Assembly: GCA_025331125.1 (NCBI GenBank)
Contig: JAOALB010000101.1
Span: forward strand, 1 to 64,000
Direction of reading: 5' to 3'
DNA from: Mycogone perniciosa
Taxonomy: Eukaryota; Ascomycota; Sordariomycetes; Hypocreales; Hypocreaceae
DNA: 64,000 bases
Shown here: in pieces, positions 58,800-64,000 of the stretch
Position numbering within the stretch: position 1 is the stretch's first letter
How the letters are laid out: each line of letters begins with the position of its first letter
The notes under the pieces: model-generated
Database searches by the model: none
What the model saw: the letters and a program-made list of their open reading frames with translations, nothing else
What the model was told of the DNA's origin: nothing
Made by a program: the position numbers and the translations under genes

Positions 58800-61468
58800 T
58801 GCGCTTATATATTAATAAACCTAATAAATATATATATATTTAAAGGGCTAAGCAAGCAGGAATTTTTAGTTGCAGAGTGCTAGGTAAGGGATTTCCTTTT
58901 TACCTCTATATAGAAAGCCTACGAGTATAATACTTTCGCCAGTTAATTAAAACCAGGCTTAATAAAGCATTATTAGTAATAGAGTTTTAAAGGTTATAAA
59001 GAATAGGATTTATATAATGCCTTACCTGTTATTTTATTTCTTGAAAATGCCTATCGGCAATTTTATCTCTATTATTATAATTAATATATTGCGGAACTTT
59101 TTTACTAAGCAATAGGAATATAGGTCCTATCCTCCTCTAATTTACATAAATTATTTAAAGGAGCTAAGCTAATCGAGGTTTAGGTATAGGAATCTAAAGT
59201 GTAATATTTACTAAATTAGGTTAAAATAGCAGCAGTAACAATACTATATTTAGTTTTAATTATATAAGTTTTAGGCTTTGCCCTTTAAGTAAACTGACTA
59301 TCAGTTATTTAAAAGATAACTTTTATAGTATTGCAAATAAATTAAGCTATAATTATAGGCTTTAATTAAGCCTAAACCCTTAAAAGTAATCCTCTGCTAA
59401 TACTATAACTGCCTAGGCGAAATTTATTACTGTCTCCTTTATAGTCTAAAGATATAGGCCGACCTATAGTATAAGCACCGCAGCGGATAGACCTATTGCT
59501 TTTATATTTTCTTTAGGATATCTAATAGGTCTGGTTTAATAACTGTTAGGTAGGTCTCGGAGTAGGTTATTATACCAGCTATAATGTTCTAGAGTTTTAA
59601 CTGCGCTAAGCTTTATAATTCTTTCGCCGCAAAATAATATATAAGTAAAATAAATATTTTAGTAAAGGCTATAGTAATAACACTAATAGGTTTAGTTATA
59701 CTATAGGCAGTTAATAAATAGCAGAGCTTTTATCTTTTATATATATATTAAGTATAATGAAATTAAGATGCAAAATTAATAGCTGGGATAATTTAGTATA
59801 AATTTAGTTATAAGGGACTCTATCCTTTATAATATATAAAATATAGTAAATACTTTAAAAAGATTATATACAGATATATATAATATATAAAAGATTAAAA
59901 ATTTATAACCCCCTTTACTAAATAGTCTATACGCTTAAATTACTTATATAACTGGCCCTGCCTTTATAGTTGCCTTTATTACTATCTCCTAGTAGTTTTT
60001 AAATGCAGAATATATAATTTAAAAGACTAGTAAAATTTATATTAATTATTAATATATTACTAGAATTTATATAGTAATAATGTATTATATATAATTAGAT
60101 AAATGCTTTTAGCGAATTATTTTCCTTTCCTATAGTTTATATAATAAATTATACTTTATTTATAGTGTATATATATATATATACTAAATATAGTATTTAG
60201 TTTAGCTGTAATAGGTTAACTAAAATGAATATCTATTAGTTTAAGTTTAGCAAATTGCTTAAAGTATAGACTATATATACTATATATAGCTTTTACTATA
60301 CCCCTACTATAGTATATATATATATACTTATTAAGCTAAAAGTAGCTATTTAATAGGCTTACCTTTAGGCAAGCAATTTATTTTTTCCTATTTTTACTTT
60401 CCTATAAGGCAATTTCTAGATTCTTTACACTATACAGTTAATACTAGCTATTATAAATTATACTAATAATACAGCAGTTAATTTTCTAGTTATTTATATA
60501 TACTTTATATAAAAGTGTAAGTATTATATTTGCAGTAAGCTAGCCTTACACCTTATCTCTAAATAGCCGTTTTATATTAGCTATAAACTAAAAAAGTGGA
60601 TACTTGTTTTAGTTAACCCTAATATAGTATAATCGATGCATTTAGGCTTAAATATTTCCTCCCCTTTTAGCTTTTCGGCTATAACTAAGTATATATATAT
60701 ATATCCACTATTACCTTGAAAAAAGAGAGACTGTATATAAAAAGAAGCTATTTATATATATAACTGTATATGTATAATGCTGTTAGTTTAATAGTTTAAT
60801 CCCTTTATAGTTGGCTTGATTGGCAATTAAGCAGAATACTTAAACCGCTGCGCGCTTAGCGCCAAACCAGCTTATATATATAGAGAGCTTAATATTTATA
60901 TAACTACCCGCTCCATCTAGTCTTATTTTATTAACAGAAATTAAAGCCAATAAATAACAGTTATATAAATAATAGCCAAAACAATATATTAGTCTTTACT
61001 AAAGAGATAAGCATTTATTATTAACTAATTAATTCTATATATAGTACTTCGGAACTATATAAAGTTATACTTAAGACATAAATATATATATAACAGTTTA
61101 GTAATATTAACCTATATAGAGGTATATACTATATATATTTCTAGAGAAAGGAGGATAATCTTAGAATATTTTTGCAGTATTTAGTTTTAGCCTGCTGTTA
61201 TTAATATATTGTATCTCCCTGTTCTATTTTAAATATAGGCCTAATTACTTTATATATATAAAGTAAAATTTATTTACCTCTCTTTAATTAATAAAGGCTA
61301 TACTATATATAATATATATATATATAAATATATCTATTATACCTTATAAAAAGAGCACTATTAATCTATTATATAAACACTAGCTATATGACTATTATCT
61401 TTACTATTCCTATTTTCTTTTAATATATTAGCAGCGTTATAGATATAGCGGATATATCCCTAGCTTAG
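58800..61468. other. AT-rich region with dinucleotide runs
   Basis: Strongly TpA-rich with many (TA)n tracts, for example 60,166-60,184, 60,309-60,327, 60,690-60,705 and 61,305-61,325. A low-RIP patch around 60,830-60,880 (GCTGCGCGCTTAGCGCC) is too short to interpret. No gene or LTR was found. Confidence 0.5.
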
Positions 61469-61856
61469 TGTAACAATCCAGGTTAGTTCTTTAACAGCTA
61501 AACCGAGGTTTATGGGTTTATATTGATAGAGAGGTTAGGGATAAATACTAAGTAGGGCAATATAGTTACTATTCTGTAAAACGGGTAGTTTAGGTGAATG
61601 ATTGTATTAATAACTGTCTAAGTAACTATACTAAATAATTGTAATTTATCCAGTTTTATATATAAAGGATATATATAGTAAATATATTTAGATCGTTTAA
61701 ATTATAGCGATCCTGTTAATCTAGCATTACAGTTGTATACAGTAATCCCTTTTATAAAATTACACTTATAGTTATAATCTATTAATAATTAGTTAAAGGT
61801 TTTAATATTTTACTGTAATCCTATAACTAAGTCTTTAATATAGTCGGGTTATAATA
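61469..61856 (-). repeat. Gypsy 3' LTR (388 bp) of right-hand element
   Basis: Starts TGTAACAATCCAGGTTAG and ends CGGGTTATAATA. It is homologous to the solo LTR at 41,834. A polypurine tract lies on its right side on the minus strand, so this is the downstream LTR of a minus-strand element whose other end is beyond the window. Confidence 0.85.
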
Positions 61857-61861
61857 TTATA

Positions 61862-61873
61862 TCCCCCTCCTAT
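61862..61873 (-). other. Polypurine tract of right-hand Gypsy
   Basis: The minus strand reads AATAGGAGGGGGAT next to the LTR. Its position fixes the orientation of this element and shows that 61,469-61,856 is its 3' LTR rather than the right end of an element starting at 41.8 kb. Confidence 0.8.
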
Positions 61874-62579
61874 TAGTTTTATCTTTAAAACCTATTAGTT
61901 CTTTTATAAATTTTATCTGTTTATTCTTTTTACTTTTCCTATACTAATACTATAATAAATTATATTGCTAAACCTTATACTTATAAATCCAATAAGCGTG
62001 CTTTATTTACTTCTTTAATTCTTTTTACAGGCAATCCTACTAATATACTTTATACTTTTTACTTTTAAAAGAAATTAGTTTATCGGATAATAAGCAACTC
62101 TTTAAGGTATAGCGAATATATACGTTAAGGCTGTTCCTGCAATAGGGTTTTAGTTACTTTATTTTATATACTCCTCTCTTCTCCTCTCCTCTATACCTCT
62201 CCACTAACTTTTCTAGTTATATATATACTTAAACAGCAGAAAAAGCTTAAGCTGGAAAAGGATAAAGTAAATAAAAAGCTAAAGGGTTTTTATTTTTATC
62301 TAGTAGAGCTTTAATTGCAGATTATAGTAGCTGCAGGGCATTTAAACTGCATTTAGTATATTAAAAAGAAGGTGTATAAGCAATATATTAAACTTTTAAA
62401 CAGGGGCTGCAGGGTTTAAATAAAGAGGATAGCAAGCTGCCTTTTTTATCTGTTTAGGAGGCAGAGGTAGTGACTGATTTCTAGTTGCTGGGGGTGCCTG
62501 TTAAGGTAGATTAGGCTTCTTTAAGGCTTAGCGATAATTTTGCAGACTTAAATCCTTTAATCTTAAGGACTAGTAAAAC

Positions 62580-64000
62580 TATTTAAGTTTATTTTTAGCG
62601 TTTAATAGGTGTTTACTAGGTTCCTAAGAGTTATATTCCTCTCTATAGTTTTTCTATTTAACTAGGTATTAGCGTTTATTATTTTCTGCTTTTATAGCTT
62701 TAACGTCTTTAACTTTATATTTTTCTTTAACTACTAAAACTTTAATTAAGTTTATAATTAATCTATTTTCTAATTTGTTTTATAATATGTTCTTAAATAA
62801 TAAAATATGAAATACTAGGTAGATCTAAATACTGTCTAGTAGTATAAGTTTATAAGTAACTTTTAAAATAACCTTTTTAACCAGGTAAAGTTTAAGTTTC
62901 TTAAAATCTAATTTATTGCTTAATTATATTATTTTAATATTTATAGTCTTTTTTCCTAGCGAATATTAATATAAATAAACTATATCTCCCTTTTTATAAA
63001 TTAGTCCCTTTTATTTATATTTATTAGTATATTTCTTTATTTTTTCCTATATAAAGTAAAACTATACCTATATTTCTTTATATAACTGCTTTATATCTTT
63101 AACTTTAATTTATACTTTATTAATATATAGGCCTTTCTTTAGCGCTTTATATATATCTAGTATAAAGCTATAGTTAGCGTATATAAAGCTAAGTCTAGTT
63201 AACTTTAAAATATCGCTATTATAAAATATTTATATAATAAATAGTTTCTATACCTGATCATCTTAATTAAAGTTAATATAACTTCTTAGATAAACTTTAA
63301 TAACTAAGTATATCTGTTTATTTATTTTTGGATCCTTTTTAATAGATTAAGATATACTTAAATTTTAAATGGTATTCCGTATAGCGGATCTGCCTTTTAA
63401 AGAGTTATTAAGCTATCGCGAAATATATAATATTCTTATAGTTAATATATACCTTAACCTTATATATTTCTTTTAATAGGTAATATTACTATTCTTTAAA
63501 TGTAAAAATAATAGTAAGGAATTCTTTATTATATATTAAATAGTTTAGTTCTGCGCTATATAGTGCTTTAAAGTAAAAGGCAATAGGGTATAGCCTACTA
63601 TTTTCGCCCTTTTAATTAAATTAAGCTCTTATAGTAAAGTTAAAAGTATTTATTTTAACTTTTATTTCTTTAAATAAATTAAATATAATAAATATAGGTT
63701 TTTTTAAAATAAATTACTTAAGCTTATTAAAGGCTTCCTATATATTTAATACCTATAAAAGCTTTTAATTCTTTTTAGTAAATTTATAAAGAGTTTATAT
63801 AATACTTTTATAATTTTTAATAAATTATTAATAATAGTTAATAAATCTTAAAACGCTTTAAACTTCCTTAATAATTATAGGTATAGGCTAGTCTTTTACT
63901 GGTTATACTTTTAATAGATCTATATAAATTTCTTTAAAGGTAATAATATACTTTAAAAAAATAACTTTCTGTATATAGAATTTGCATTTCTCTAGTTTTA
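62580..64000 (-). pseudogene. Gypsy pol 3' part: integrase and chromodomain
   Basis: On the minus strand, about 63,060-62,800 gives QEKIKKYTNKYK, YKKGDIVYLY and KLDFKKLKLYLVKKVISKVT, then LILLDSIQIYLVFHILLF. This is the conserved integrase C terminus (KxGDxVWL; KLDxKxxGPYxVxExVGxxAYxLxLP; VFHVSLL). About 62,675-62,590 gives YLVK-x-KNYREEYNS-x-EPSKHL, a chromodomain (YLVKWKGYxxEHNTWEPxxNL) with both Trp codons now TAG or TAA. Upstream catalytic domains lie towards and beyond the window end and are not clearly readable. Confidence 0.82.

Larger units (their letters stand above)
61469..64000 (-). mobile_element. Partial Ty3/Gypsy chromovirus, runs off window
   Basis: LTR, polypurine tract, chromodomain and integrase appear from left to right, reading backwards, as expected for the 3' end of a minus-strand Gypsy element. 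Only the last 2.5 kb is present. It shares its LTR family with the solo LTR at 41.8 kb. Fully RIP-mutated. Confidence 0.87.

Noticed and set aside
60166..60327. Replication origin or centromere-like AT repeat
   Set aside because: Short TA runs are expected from RIP; there is no ordered repeat or defining motif.
41834..61856. One 20-kb LTR element bounded by the two related LTRs
   Set aside because: The left LTR has its own ATTAT duplication, and the polypurine tract and pol remnants lie to the right of the right LTR.

Overview
The window is a heavily degenerate, AT-rich block of a filamentous ascomycete (Pezizomycotina) genome. Almost every base of sequence carries the mark of repeat-induced point mutation (RIP): TpA is very common, CpA is scarce, paired LTRs differ almost only by C-to-T and G-to-A changes, and in every recognisable reading frame the stops sit where CAA, CAG, CGA or TGG codons are expected. 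No long open reading frame survives on either strand; the longest is under 90 codons. I found no intact gene. What can be read are fossils of transposons and of a few ordinary-looking genes.

Layout. 1-75 is a pure poly-C run, probably an assembly or sequencing artefact. 76-6682 is RIP-mutated DNA that I could not classify. 6683-12650 is a complete Ty1/Copia retrotransposon on the plus strand with 227-bp LTRs. 12651-17950 is unclassified. 17950-20480, minus strand, is the remains of a DUF3435 (FluG-domain, tyrosine-recombinase-like) gene, the family that includes Starship captains. 20593-39417 is a Ty3/Gypsy chromovirus on the plus strand with 172-bp LTRs and a perfect AGTAT target duplication. 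It is split inside its RNase H domain by a second, 12.1-kb Gypsy element on the minus strand (24912-37020) with 390-bp LTRs. The inner element carries about 4 kb of extra sequence that reads best on the opposite strand to its pol gene.

39423-48100 holds a plus-strand gene start, a solo Gypsy LTR with target duplication (41834-42178), a minus-strand pseudogene with two internal repeat arrays (42240-43850), two strong foldback elements, a tRNA-like SINE candidate and a plus-strand pseudogene (45570-46085). 48118-48824 is little affected by RIP and includes a short insertion flanked by a 14-bp duplication. 49590-58800 is a gene-like island, mostly plus strand: an asparagine-rich frame, an F-box/ankyrin gene (52872-54518), a 384-codon unrecognised gene (54578-55732), a coiled-coil gene with a 42-bp tandem duplication (56728-57423) and a membrane-protein remnant. 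In several of these the frame is intact and only nonsense and missense changes occur, so the genes were mutated in place and have since gained few indels. 61469-64000 is the 3' end of another minus-strand chromovirus, of the same LTR family as the solo LTR, running off the window.

Together this is a nested, silenced transposon island that has also swept neighbouring or once-duplicated host-type genes into RIP. The DUF3435 gene and the cluster of F-box/ankyrin and unknown genes raise the possibility of a decayed giant mobile element, but no element boundaries were seen.
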